Source of the DNA: Chloroflexota bacterium
GTDB lineage: Bacteria > Chloroflexota > Anaerolineae > Anaerolineales > UBA11579
Assembly: GCA_013112575.1 (NCBI GenBank)
Contig: JABFGG010000007.1
Coordinates: 120,934 to 184,933, forward strand
Direction of reading: 5' to 3'
Length of the DNA: 64,000 nt
The first letter of the stretch is position 1. The number at the start of each line of letters is the position of its first letter. This document shows positions 9,283-16,994 of the stretch, one piece after another. A model generated the notes under the pieces. It was not told where the DNA came from, made no database searches, and was given only the letters and a program-made list of their open reading frames with translations. A program made the translations under genes and the position numbers.

Positions 9283-9672
9283 TTATTCCGGAAGATAGGC
9301 AATGGCTTCGATCTCGACAAGCGCGCCAGCAGGCAGGGCATTGACGGCCACAGCCGAACGGGCGGGCGGATCGTTGGGGAAGAACTCGCCGTAGACCTCA
9401 TTGATGGCCCCATAGTCGTTCATGTCGGTCATGAAGACGGTGCATTTGAGGATGTTGTCGTAAGAGATACCGGCAGCCTCAAGAATGGTACCCAGGTTGA
9501 GCATGACCTGGCGGGCCTGGGCAGATACACCGCCTTCGACCATGGTCTGCGAATCGGGGTCGAGGCCGACCTGGCCGGAGGTGATGAGCAGATTGCCGAA
9601 CTTAATAGCTGGGGAATAGGGAGCCAGCGGTTTAGCACCGCCAACGGGGATGACGACTTCTTTTTGGGGCAT
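9283..9672 (-). CDS. ridA: RidA/YjgF/UK114-family reactive enamine/imine deaminase
   Basis: This 129-residue protein matches the RidA family, small trimeric enzymes that hydrolyse reactive enamine/imine intermediates made by PLP enzymes. Conserved parts include YSPAIKFGNLLITSGQVGLDP, the TVFMTDMNDYGAINEVYGEFF block and PARSAVAVNALPAGALVEIEAIA, with the Arg that binds substrate carboxylate in PARSAV and the terminal Glu in EIEAIA. An AGGTGA ribosome site precedes the ATG, and a clear promoter lies about 45 bases upstream. It is the first gene of the long minus-strand unit that runs into the two-component system. Confidence 0.93.
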   Translation of the reverse strand: MPQKEVVIPVGGAKPLAPYSPAIKFGNLLITSGQVGLDPDSQTMVEGGVSAQARQVMLNLGTILEAAGISYDNILKCTVFMTDMNDYGAINEVYGEFFPNDPPARSAVAVNALPAGALVEIEAIAYLPE

Positions 9673-9713
9673 GTTTCACCTCGAGTGTGTGATGGATGAG
9701 TTGTGTTGTATTC

Positions 9714-9742
9714 ATTTTAAGTCATATGGAGGGGGTGGTCAA
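9714..9742 (-). promoter_or_regulatory. sigma-70-type promoter for ridA and the downstream operon
   Basis: On the minus strand TTGACC (9742-9737) is followed after 17 bases by TAAAAT (9719-9714). The ridA ATG is at 9672, giving a leader of about 35 bases. Confidence 0.7.
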
Positions 9743-9800
9743 AGTGTGGGGAGAGGAAAGCTATCTTTGCATGCATGAATTTACGAGGAATTTACATGAC

Positions 9801-9849
9801 GTAAATGCTTCGCATTTACTTAGGGAGTTTGCGGGTAGGCGCAAACTCC
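9801..9849. terminator. two adjacent strong hairpins downstream of the hydrolase gene
   Basis: GTAAATGC-TTC-GCATTTAC (9801-9819, 8-bp stem) and GGAGTTTGCG-GGTAGG-CGCAAACTCC (9824-9849, 10-bp perfect stem) lie directly after the stop of the minus-strand hydrolase gene. There is no clear T-run, so factor-independent termination is uncertain; they may be transcript-stabilising or repeat elements. Confidence 0.5.
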
Positions 9850-9856
9850 AAGGCTC

Positions 9857-10741
9857 TTAGTGGCTCGGGCCAAGCGAAACACTGAGGAACTCAAGGATGC
9901 GCTGCTCGTATTCTTCAGTGGCGGTGGTCTGGTTACCGCCATGATAGCCATCCGGCACGACCCAGAGGGTCTTGGGTTGCAGGGCAGCTTCGTACTGCTG
10001 ATAGCCGTACCCGCTCTCGATCTCGTGCTCACCGTAGATCAAAAAGACGGGCCGCGGGTGGATATGGGGTAGGTCGTCGATGGGGCTGATCTGCCAGGGA
10101 TTGACGCCCGTTTGCAGCCAGAAGGTGGCGGCGACAGAGTACAGCAAGCCAGCATCCCACCAGGAGGTGGCCGAATTGACGAAATCCTCGCCCAGATTGT
10201 AAAAGCCCCCATCAGCGATCACGGCTGCAAAACGCTTATCTTGAGCCGCAGCGCGGATAGCAGTTACCCCACCCATAGAATGACCGAAGATGGCAATTGT
10301 GTGTAGGTCAATCTCTCCCTGCGCAAGCAAGCGATCCAGGCCAAGGATGGCATCGCTGGTTTCGTGATAGCCGAGGGTGACAGGAGCAGCAGGCTCTGCG
10401 CAAGCCCTGCTCTCGATCTGGAGCACACCGTAGCCCTGTTCCAATAAAAAGCCAATATCCGGGTTGGTGAGGCCCAAGGTCCCGCCATGCCCAGGCAACG
10501 TAACTACAAGCGCCCCATTGCCAGATGGAAAGTACCAGGCGTCCAGGAGGTGCCCATCGTGCGTGGTGATTTCCAGTTCTTCTGGTTGGGGCCTGTTTGA
10601 AGGGATGTCTGTTGGTGGATTACAGTTGGGATGGGTTAGTGGATAGGAAAATGACCAGGCAAGGGCGAGGTTGAGAAACAAGTAGGCAGCGAGAAGGGCA
10701 AAGCCCAAGCGGAAGATAAATCGAGGCCAGCGGATTTTCAT
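9857..10741 (-). CDS. membrane-anchored alpha/beta hydrolase
   Basis: A 294-residue alpha/beta hydrolase with one N-terminal membrane helix (about residues 8-30, RLGFALLAAYLFLNLALAWS), so the catalytic domain is probably outside the cytoplasmic membrane. The nucleophile elbow is GHSMGG, the oxyanion region LPGHGGTLG, and the likely acid and His are in VFLIYGEHEIESGY and DGYHGG near the C-terminus. It resembles peptidase S9/BAAT-like hydrolases; the substrate is unknown. It is the last gene of the amidohydrolase-selenoprotein-DUF1989 group, 95 bases after DUF1989, with a palindromic repeat in that gap. Confidence 0.85.
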   Translation of the reverse strand: MKIRWPRFIFRLGFALLAAYLFLNLALAWSFSYPLTHPNCNPPTDIPSNRPQPEELEITTHDGHLLDAWYFPSGNGALVVTLPGHGGTLGLTNPDIGFLLEQGYGVLQIESRACAEPAAPVTLGYHETSDAILGLDRLLAQGEIDLHTIAIFGHSMGGVTAIRAAAQDKRFAAVIADGGFYNLGEDFVNSATSWWDAGLLYSVAATFWLQTGVNPWQISPIDDLPHIHPRPVFLIYGEHEIESGYGYQQYEAALQPKTLWVVPDGYHGGNQTTATEEYEQRILEFLSVSLGPSH

Positions 10742-10785
10742 TTACTTAGAAAAGAAGTATCGGAAAGGCACGAGGTTTTCCCTGT

Positions 10786-10805
10786 GGGCGAAGCGTGCTT
10801 CGCCC
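10786..10805. repeat. palindromic GGGCG element
   Basis: GGGCGAAG-CGTG-CTTCGCCC, followed by CTACA. The element at 13616-13635 shares the arrangement GGGCG...CGCCCCTACA with a different stem core, which suggests a dispersed palindrome family. Confidence 0.55.
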
Positions 10806-10836
10806 CTACACAAACTAGCCATAGGCACAAATCACA

Positions 10837-11439
10837 CTACGCTTCTTCGAATATCTCTACATCAATAGGCGTGCAGTGAAAATTGTTACAAGCACCTGCC
10901 GAACAGGCCGTGATGGCAACGATCAGGTCCATTTCGGCACGCAACTCGATGTAGTCACGGACCTTTGAGCGTGGGGGCTTGATGTTGATATGGCCTGCTT
11001 CAGATATAGTGACGTTCATAAAGATGTTAAGAGGGATAGAAATCTGGGAAGACGTAATCCCATATTGTGCCAAGCCTTCTAACAAATTATCGTGGCAATT
11101 GGGGTGAGGCTCTTTTGCACCATAGCTGTGTTCAAACATGGCCTGGCTGCAAGGTGCATACAGGAGCGGGTGGCGGCCCACATCGTCATGTTGAATGGTC
11201 AGCATGGGGTTGCTGCGATTAGAGTAAAGCACATCCCCTGTTGAGAGAAAAAGTTTTTCGTTGTAGTCGGTGGTGTGCCCGGCAGACAAAACTTCCTGAG
11301 TGTCATCTTGCGCAAAGCATAGCAAATCGGAAACCTGTTCCCCTTCAACATCAATGACACGCATGCTTTGCCCCTGTTTCAGCACCAACGCCGCGCCGCT
11401 TTGGGCAGGGATATGGATACGAGCGGCGGGGTCAATCAC
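10837..11439 (-). CDS. DUF1989 (urea carboxylase-associated family) protein
   Basis: A 200-residue protein resembling the DUF1989/urea carboxylase-associated family, whose members occur next to urea or amino-acid degradation genes but have no settled reaction. Recognisable features are GQSMRVIDVEGEQVSDLLCF near the start, PMLTIQHDDVGRHPLLYAPC, PHPNCHDNL with conserved Cys and His, the IPLNIFMNV block and a Cys-rich end (ACSAGACNNFHCTPIDVEIF) suggesting a metal site. I set the start at GTG 11439, which overlaps the last 8 bases of the upstream peroxidase-related gene; the reading frame stays open further upstream, but that stretch lies inside the upstream gene and has no family resemblance. 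Confidence 0.82.
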   Translation of the reverse strand: MIDPAARIHIPAQSGAALVLKQGQSMRVIDVEGEQVSDLLCFAQDDTQEVLSAGHTTDYNEKLFLSTGDVLYSNRSNPMLTIQHDDVGRHPLLYAPCSQAMFEHSYGAKEPHPNCHDNLLEGLAQYGITSSQISIPLNIFMNVTISEAGHINIKPPRSKVRDYIELRAEMDLIVAITACSAGACNNFHCTPIDVEIFEEA

Positions 11440-11989
11440 TAGATTCCGTTTGGTGGATGGCCTCAAGCTGCAAACCCAGGCCGTCAGCCAGACGGTTGGC
11501 GAAGGCGTAGTAGCCGGTGACCTGGTTAATGTCGAGAATGGCAGCGTCGCTAAAGTCGACTTCACGTAATTGGATGACGTCCTCTTCGACCATCTCCCAG
11601 GGTTTGAGGGTCAACTTTTCCACATACGCCAACATGGCTTTGTCAGCTTCACTGATCTCAGCGGCGCGCCAGTCCTGCGTGAGCTCTTCGACCAGCTTGG
11701 CATCATTGGTCAGGCGATGGAGACCCGCTCCATGATGGACTATTCAATAGTGGCAGTGGTTGGTGACCGAGGTGACAATGGCGATCATCTCACGCTGCAC
11801 GCGGCTGAGGTCGGACTTGCCGCGCATAAGGTGGGCATAGAGGTCAAAGTGGGTCTTCATGGATTTGGGGTTGAGGCTGTGGATCTTCATAATGTTGTCC
11901 ACCCCACCCCAGGGTTCGGTGTATTGCGCGTAGAGCTCTTTGAGCCTGCCAGAGGCCTCGTCTTCGGGGACCATTTTTATCCATGCCAT
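11432..11989 (-). CDS. AhpD-like peroxidase-related protein, predicted selenoprotein (TGA = Sec82)
   Basis: Carboxymuconolactone decarboxylase/AhpD-fold protein of the peroxidase-related type. Two open stretches, 11989-11747 and 11743-11432, are in one frame and separated only by a TGA at 11746-11744. Read through, they give one 185-residue protein in which the family's redox motif Cys-x-x-Cys appears as NHCHY-U-IVHHGAGLHRL, selenocysteine replacing the second Cys. The downstream half aligns as the normal family C-terminus (DINQVTGYYAFANRLADGLG). An AAGGAG ribosome site precedes the ATG. A 6-bp hairpin after the TGA fits a bacterial SECIS. Family role: reduction of peroxides through the CxxC pair. 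The alternative is a Cys-to-stop mutation. selA, selB and selC are not in the window. Confidence 0.82.
11717..11733 (-). promoter_or_regulatory. putative bacterial SECIS hairpin
   Basis: In the mRNA, ATGGAG-CGGGT-CTCCAT forms a perfect 6-bp stem starting 11 bases after the TGA. The loop has a G at its second position, 18 bases after the TGA. Distance and loop G agree with published rules for bacterial SECIS elements (loop about 16-37 bases from UGA, G early in the loop). Confidence 0.6.
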
Positions 11990-12001
11990 GAGCTTCTCCT
12001 T

Positions 12002-13600
12002 CTAAGCGCGATAGACCCAATCACCGCCCAGCATGGTGGCCTGGGGGACGATGTCTTTTAACTCACTGGGATCGCTGGTAAAGGGGTCGGTATCCAGCAC
12101 CAGTAAGTCTGCCAGGGAACCTGCCTTCAACATGCCCAGGCGGTCTTCCATCCCAGCGGCGAAAGCTGCCCCGGAAGTGTAAGCCTGCATGGCTTCCAGC
12201 ACAGATAAGCGCTGCCCCGGATACCAACCATCGGTTCCCGGCGAACCATCGGCGCGCTGGCGGGTAACCGCGGCATGAATGCCCCAAAATGGATTAGGTG
12301 ATTCAACCGGAGCATCGGAACCAAAGGCCAACTGCGTGCCGGCTTCCAGCAGGGTACGAAAGGCGTAAGCATGCTCGCCACGCGCCCCCCAATAGGCATC
12401 CACAGCCTGCATGTCACTGGTAGCGTGGATAGGTTGAACAGAAGCAATCACGTCCAGGTCGGCCAAACGGTTGAGGTCGGCAGCATCCAGCACCTGGACA
12501 TGCTCGATACGGTGGCGGCGGGCGGACAAAGCTTCTTGTTTCTCGAAGATACGCAGGTTTTCAAAGGCTAATAGAGTTTCGTGGTTGGCGCGGTCACCAA
12601 TGGCGTGCACGGTCATACCCAGGCCACCCAGAGCAGCCTGCTGGGCATATTCGAAAAGCTCTTCCCCATCCATGAACAACATGCCGCGGTTATCAGGTTC
12701 ATCCTCGTAGGGTGCGAACATGGCTGCCGTATGGGGACCAAGGGCACCGTCCATAAAGACCTTGACGGAGCCAATGCGCAGGAGGTCATCCCCAAAGCCA
12801 GAGCGCAAACCCACACCCAGGGCGTAGTCCAGACGTTCCACAGGGATATGTTTAAGGACTCGTAACTGCAAATCACCATTGGCATGTAAGTCCTGTAATG
12901 CCAGGAAACTGCGGCGACGATCAAAGTCATGCACTCCGGTCAGGCCCATGGGCCACAAGTGCTCCTGGGCAGTCTTGATGGCGGCAACATTGTCGGCATG
13001 ACTGGGCTGGGGGATAACACCGGAGATCAACTGCATAGCACTCTCAAACAGGATGCCGGTGGGGTTGCCCTCGGCATCGCGCTGGATCTCGCCGTTGGGT
13101 GGGTCGGGCGTATTGTTATCAATACCCGCGGCTTTGAGGGCGGCGCTGTTGGCCCAGGCGGCATGTAGTGAGGATGCTGAGAGATATACCGGGTTTTGTG
13201 GCGCAGCCGCATCCAGGTCGGCAGCAGTGCCAAAGCCCTCTGACCAGTGGTTCTGGTTCCAGCCGTGGCCCAACAACCATACATCTGGCTCTAAAGTTTC
13301 CGCTTTCTCAGCCACACGGTCAAGGCATTCCTGCCGTGTTTGAGTAACACAATCGACTTTGTCAAGGCTATGCGCATAAGACCGCAGGTGCAGGTGGGCG
13401 TCAGTAAGGCCGGGGATGAGGGTACGCCCCTGCATATCTTCTGCTTCGGAACGATGGCTGAATTCGGCCTGAATGAAGTCATCTGTGCCAATGGCAAGGA
13501 TGCGACCGGCATGCGGGGCATGGTCGTCAATAGCCAGGGTGGTGGCGTGCGGTTGGTCCGCGTCAAGGGTATGGATATTGGCGTTGTATAGAATGCGCAT
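12002..13600 (-). CDS. YtcJ-like amidohydrolase (amidohydrolase_3 family)
   Basis: Metal-dependent hydrolase of about 532 residues. The metal-binding HxH is in LTDAHLHLRSY, further ligands are in VHAIGDRANHE and HRIEHVQVL, and the catalytic Asp is in FGSDAPVESPNPFWGIHAAVTR, followed by the small C-terminal beta domain (GSLADLLVLDTDPF). Members hydrolyse N-substituted formamides or similar amides; this substrate is unknown. A TTG start at 13612 is possible, but ATG 13600 (MRILYNAN) fits the usual family start. It is probably the first gene of the group with the selenoprotein (12-base gap). A terminator for the par operon lies just upstream. Confidence 0.9.
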   Translation of the reverse strand: MRILYNANIHTLDADQPHATTLAIDDHAPHAGRILAIGTDDFIQAEFSHRSEAEDMQGRTLIPGLTDAHLHLRSYAHSLDKVDCVTQTRQECLDRVAEKAETLEPDVWLLGHGWNQNHWSEGFGTAADLDAAAPQNPVYLSASSLHAAWANSAALKAAGIDNNTPDPPNGEIQRDAEGNPTGILFESAMQLISGVIPQPSHADNVAAIKTAQEHLWPMGLTGVHDFDRRRSFLALQDLHANGDLQLRVLKHIPVERLDYALGVGLRSGFGDDLLRIGSVKVFMDGALGPHTAAMFAPYEDEPDNRGMLFMDGEELFEYAQQAALGGLGMTVHAIGDRANHETLLAFENLRIFEKQEALSARRHRIEHVQVLDAADLNRLADLDVIASVQPIHATSDMQAVDAYWGARGEHAYAFRTLLEAGTQLAFGSDAPVESPNPFWGIHAAVTRQRADGSPGTDGWYPGQRLSVLEAMQAYTSGAAFAAGMEDRLGMLKAGSLADLLVLDTDPFTSDPSELKDIVPQATMLGGDWVYRA

Positions 13601-13610
13601 GAGATATAAC

Positions 13611-13635
13611 AAAAAGGGCGCACCGCGGTGCGCCC
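13611..13635 (-). terminator. rho-independent terminator of the pfkB-parA-parB operon
   Basis: On the minus strand the perfect 20-base palindrome GGGCGCACCGCGGTGCGCCC (13635-13616) is followed by TTTTT. It sits 36 bases after the parB stop. Confidence 0.85.
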
Positions 13636-13670
13636 CTACAGTGGTTTAAAAATTTATAGAGTGCGAGTAA

Positions 13671-14534
13671 TCATTTTTCGTTGGTCAAACGCTCTACGAG
13701 GGCATCCAGTTCTTCATCAGAGTAATAATGAATGGCGATGTTGCCGCCCTTGGCGCCATGCTTAAGGCGTACCTTGGTGCCGAGGGAGTCGCGCAGGCGT
13801 TCTTCGAGGTCGCGGATGGCGGCGGGCACGGTGGTTTTGGGCGCCTTGGTGGAACGCTTGCCTTTCCGCTTGCGTACCAGCTCTTCTGTCTGGCGCACGT
13901 TGAGACCAAGGTTTAGCACAGTTTCCAGGGCACCGTTCTGGGCCTGGGCTTTGGTCAAAGCCTTTAATGCCCGGCCATGACCTTCGCTGATGCGGCCATC
14001 GGCCAGGGCTTCTTTGACCTTTTTAGAGAGATCCAGCAGGCCCAGGGTGTTTGTGATAGCCACGCGGCTTTTGCCTACCCGCTGGGCAATGTCGTCGTGG
14101 GAGAGCTTAAATTCATCGCTGAGATGCTGATAGGCTTCAGCAGCTTCAAGTGGGCTGAGGTCGGCACGCTGCACATTCTCGATGAGGGCCAATTCAAGCA
14201 ACTGCTGGTCGCTGGCCTCACGCAAAATGGCGGGAACCTGCTCCAGTTCGGCCAATTGGGCAGCCTGCCAGCGGCGCTCACCAGCGATCAATGTATAGCC
14301 GTCGGGTTTGCTGCCCTGCGTGACGATCAGTGGTTGGATAACGCCATGCTCACGGATGGAAGCGGCTAATTCGCTGAGCTCGCCTTCGTCAAAGTTGGTA
14401 CGGGGTTGGCGCGGGTTGGGCTTGATGGCCTTGACCGGAATCTGCTGCACCCCACTTTTGGGCAGTTGGCTTTCACTCGGCGGGATAAGAGCATCCAGTC
14501 CTTTGCCCAGGCCGCTGCGTTTACGCCCCCCCAT
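13671..14534 (-). CDS. parB: ParB/Spo0J chromosome-partitioning protein
   Basis: This 287-residue centromere-binding CTP-switch protein starts with the typical GGRKRSGLGKGLDALIP. The ParB/Srx domain follows with IKPNPRQPRTNFDEGELSEL, the CTP-binding motifs LIAGERRWQAAQLA and ENVQRADLSPLEAAEAY, a helix-turn-helix (HDDIAQRVGKSRVAITNTL) and a C-terminal dimerisation segment. It starts one base after parA. A Spo0J-type function in origin segregation is well established for this family. No clear parS site (TGTTTCACGTGAAACA-like) was found in this window. Confidence 0.96.
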   Translation of the reverse strand: MGGRKRSGLGKGLDALIPPSESQLPKSGVQQIPVKAIKPNPRQPRTNFDEGELSELAASIREHGVIQPLIVTQGSKPDGYTLIAGERRWQAAQLAELEQVPAILREASDQQLLELALIENVQRADLSPLEAAEAYQHLSDEFKLSHDDIAQRVGKSRVAITNTLGLLDLSKKVKEALADGRISEGHGRALKALTKAQAQNGALETVLNLGLNVRQTEELVRKRKGKRSTKAPKTTVPAAIRDLEERLRDSLGTKVRLKHGAKGGNIAIHYYSDEELDALVERLTNEK

Positions 14535-14535
14535 A

Positions 14536-15315
14536 TCAGACGGCCACCTTCACGCCATCCGCGGCCAACAGTTCACGAGCCAGTTCCTGGTAGGCTTTAG
14601 CGCCGGGCGAGGAGGGATAATACGACAAGACGGGCACACCGTAGGAAGGGGCTTCGGCCAGGCGCACACTGCGCGGGATAACCGTATCCATAACCTCATC
14701 GGGAAAGTGTTTGCGCACCTCTTCAACAACATCATTAGACAGGTTGGTGCGCCCATCGAACATGGTCAAGACCACACCACGTACTTTCAGGTCCGTGAAG
14801 ATGTGTTCACGCACGCGCTGAATGGTCTGCAATAGACTACCCAAACCTTCCAGCGCCAGGTATTCCGTTTGCACTGGGATGACCAGGCCATCCTGGGCAG
14901 CGACCATGCCATTGAGGGTCAGCAAACCCAGCGAAGGTGGGCAATCGATGAGGATGTAATCATAACGGTCATCGACTTCCTGCAATGCTTCTTTGAGACG
15001 GCTCTCGCGGGCCAGTTCATTGACCAATTCAACTTCGGCACCGGCCAGGCCAGGCGAGGCAGGTAACAAAGAGAGCTTTAGGCGGGGGTTGTGGAGGATA
15101 TCGCCAGTCTCCAGATCGCCCAACAAGGCATCGTAGGTGCCACCTTTGACACCATCCTTATCAATACCAAGACAAGAAGTGGCATTGGATTGAGGATCAA
15201 GGTCAACCAAGAGCACGCGCTGGCCGAAATAAGCCAGGTAAGCTCCTAAATTTATGGTGGTGGTGGTTTTGCCCACGCCCCCCTTTTGGTTAACAATGGA
15301 ATATATGCGTGCCAT
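14536..15315 (-). CDS. parA: ParA/Soj chromosome-partitioning ATPase
   Basis: Deviant Walker-A ATPase of 259 residues that moves ParB-DNA complexes on the nucleoid. The N-terminus IYSIVNQKGGVGKTTTTINL has the deviant Walker A with the signature Lys (KGGVGKTT). Walker A' is VLLVDLDPQSNAT, Walker B IDCPPSLGLLTLNGM, and the later TMFDGRTNLS is also conserved. It starts one base after the pfkB-type kinase gene and ends one base before parB, so the three are one transcription unit. Confidence 0.97.
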   Translation of the reverse strand: MARIYSIVNQKGGVGKTTTTINLGAYLAYFGQRVLLVDLDPQSNATSCLGIDKDGVKGGTYDALLGDLETGDILHNPRLKLSLLPASPGLAGAEVELVNELARESRLKEALQEVDDRYDYILIDCPPSLGLLTLNGMVAAQDGLVIPVQTEYLALEGLGSLLQTIQRVREHIFTDLKVRGVVLTMFDGRTNLSNDVVEEVRKHFPDEVMDTVIPRSVRLAEAPSYGVPVLSYYPSSPGAKAYQELARELLAADGVKVAV

Positions 15316-15316
15316 G

Positions 15317-16159
15317 TTAGTAGGCCTTTGGCATCAAATCGTAAATTTCATCCTGCGTGGGGGCGCTATCCAGCCCCCGGCGAGTAACGGAGTGTGCGGC
15401 GATCTGGTTGGCAAACTCAGCCGCATCCACCGGGTCTTTGGTAGCGTGCAGACGCGTAAAGAAAGCGGCTGCAAAAATATCGCCGGCGCCAGTGGCATCG
15501 ACTTCTTCCCGTTGGGGCGCAGCGAAATGCATCTCCTCGCCCTGAGTATAAAGATAAGCGCCATTACGACTGTCGGTCATAACTGCGGTGGGCACTGTAG
15601 CAATGAAATCATCTGCCCGCGAACTACCGAGATCCTCACGGCTGAAGACCAGGGCATCAGCGCGGCGCAACACAAATTCGCTTTCAGGCCAATCTCCCGG
15701 CTGCACGTTCCCTTCTGCATCCCATTCGCGCATCCAACCTTGCGGCGTGACACCCAACAGGGCATCGTCGAAATGGCGCACAAGATCCGGGGCCAGTTCA
15801 TTGGCAACGGGGGCCAGATGCACGATCGGGGCAGAGCGCCAAATCTCTGGGATGTAGAAATATTCCAAAGTCTCGGCTGTGTGGTGCAGGGTTTGCAAAC
15901 GGCCCGTGGGGGTGTATACATTTTCAAACGTCGTGCTATGGTCAGCGGGGATACTTACAACAGGAATGTCTTCCAGTTCATCCAAATCGACCTCGCCACC
16001 CCAGGAAGTCACAATACCCACGCGCAAGCCTAAGGCTTGTGCAGTGCAAGCAGCATAGGCCACTGAGCCGCCGATCTGCGCTCCATCGGGTATTAAGTCG
16101 AGGGAGATGTGGCCGATAACTAAGTAATCTACAGGTTCAAGGCGAGGGGGATTGAGCAT
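15317..16159 (-). CDS. PfkB-family sugar/nucleoside kinase
   Basis: Ribokinase-fold kinase of 280 residues. Conserved features are DYLVIGHISLDLIPDGAQIGGSVAY at the N-terminus (GG sugar-binding hinge) and the C-terminal anion-hole motif DATGAGDIFAAAF with the catalytic Asp. The substrate (sugar, inositol or nucleoside) is not predictable. I chose ATG 16159 because a longer in-frame start at 16219 would run through the terminator of jag. A TATAAT lies so close (7 bases) that the mRNA may be leaderless. Its position as the first gene of the par operon is unusual. Confidence 0.88.
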   Translation of the reverse strand: MLNPPRLEPVDYLVIGHISLDLIPDGAQIGGSVAYAACTAQALGLRVGIVTSWGGEVDLDELEDIPVVSIPADHSTTFENVYTPTGRLQTLHHTAETLEYFYIPEIWRSAPIVHLAPVANELAPDLVRHFDDALLGVTPQGWMREWDAEGNVQPGDWPESEFVLRRADALVFSREDLGSSRADDFIATVPTAVMTDSRNGAYLYTQGEEMHFAAPQREEVDATGAGDIFAAAFFTRLHATKDPVDAAEFANQIAAHSVTRRGLDSAPTQDEIYDLMPKAY

Positions 16160-16165
16160 GGGGCA

Positions 16166-16171
16166 ATTATA
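16166..16171 (-). promoter_or_regulatory. -10 element placing the start of pfkB-parA-parB mRNA at its ATG
   Basis: TATAAT on the minus strand, with six bases (TGCCCC) between it and the ATG at 16159. No ribosome-binding site is present. No good -35 is seen because the upstream DNA is the jag terminator. Confidence 0.5.
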
Positions 16172-16182
16172 CCGTAACCAAA

Positions 16183-16206
16183 AAAGGCAGGCTGTTGCCT
16201 GCCTTT
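16183..16206 (-). terminator. rho-independent terminator after jag
   Basis: AAAGGCAGGC-AACA-GCCTGCCTTT followed by further T residues on the minus strand, 18 bases after the jag stop. It ends the rpmH-rnpA-yidD-yidC-jag unit. Confidence 0.88.
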
Positions 16207-16224
16207 GAGCATGATACATAGCTT

Positions 16225-16950
16225 TTAGTTTGGAATAATGACCACTTTACGGCGAGGGTCTTCGCCTTCGCTCTCGGTGTACACATCTGCATTGTCACGT
16301 AATTCTATGTGGATAATGCGACGTTCGGCGGGCGACATGGGTTCCAGTGATTGGCGGCGACCAGAGCGAACGGCCTGGCGGGCCATCTTCTGAGCCATCT
16401 GGCGCAGGCTGCGCTCCCGGCGCATGCGGTAACCTTCCACATCGACGATCAGGTGAGTGGAGCGGCCCAATTCTTTGCCAACGATCAGTCGGGTGATGTA
16501 TTGCAAGGCATTCAGGGTTTCTGCACGGCGGCCAATTAGGATACTGAGGTCACTACCGTTCACATCCACGATGATGGGAGCTTCGTGACGATCATCGTCA
16601 TCGGCTTCGCCCATGTGAGCATCCACCTCAGCATTGATGTCCATACGCTCCAGTAATTCGGCAACTGTAGCACGCGCGATCTCCAAGGTATTATCAACGT
16701 CATCGTCCAGAGGGGAGGCTTCGCGAGGCTGTCGACGCCGCTGCTGAGGTTCATCGTCGGCCCCTTCTTCTTTGACAGCGATGCGGACACGCGCCTGACG
16801 ATTGCCAATGCCAAACAGGCCCGTCTGGCCTTCATCCAGCACTTCAATCTCAACCTGGTCTTCCGTCAGGCCAAGTTCTTCTAAGCCCTCAGCAATAGCT
16901 TCTTCTATGCTGGGAGCGATCTTTTCCAGAGTTGCGCGGTGTTCATCCAT
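16225..16950 (-). CDS. jag: Jag/KhpB/EloR RNA-binding protein
   Basis: This 241-residue protein has the three-domain layout of the family: an N-terminal Jag-N domain (EEAIAEGLEELGLTEDQVE and the EGQTGLFGIGNRQARV motif), a KH domain (IIVDVNGSDLSILIGRRAET, here with GRRAE in the GxxG loop) and a C-terminal R3H domain ending PMSPAERRIIHIELRD. KhpB/EloR proteins bind RNA and affect cell elongation and envelope synthesis in Firmicutes. It lies 44 bases after yidC, the conserved partner position, and is followed by a strong terminator. The linker is acidic and Asp-rich. Confidence 0.95.
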   Translation of the reverse strand: MDEHRATLEKIAPSIEEAIAEGLEELGLTEDQVEIEVLDEGQTGLFGIGNRQARVRIAVKEEGADDEPQQRRRQPREASPLDDDVDNTLEIARATVAELLERMDINAEVDAHMGEADDDDRHEAPIIVDVNGSDLSILIGRRAETLNALQYITRLIVGKELGRSTHLIVDVEGYRMRRERSLRQMAQKMARQAVRSGRRQSLEPMSPAERRIIHIELRDNADVYTESEGEDPRRKVVIIPN

Positions 16951-16994
16951 ACAATCCTCTCTCTATGCAACCAGGATTCTTAATCTGTGATGGT

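Noticed and set aside
11440..11565. Longer start for the DUF1989 gene
   Set aside because: The extra 40 residues lie over the C-terminus of the selenoprotein gene in another frame and do not resemble the family.
11744..11746. TGA as a true stop, making the peroxidase-related gene a broken pseudogene
   Set aside because: Both halves are intact, in frame, coupled to neighbours, and the TGA falls exactly on a catalytic Cys position with a SECIS-like hairpin after it. It remains possible until Sec genes are found.
16160..16219. Longer start of the PfkB-type kinase
   Set aside because: The extension would run through the jag terminator hairpin and shows no homology.
16300..16325. DnaA box (TGTGGATAA) as a sign of oriC
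   Set aside because: Single copies occur inside jag and inside the kinase gene (about 7508) without clustering, as expected by chance.
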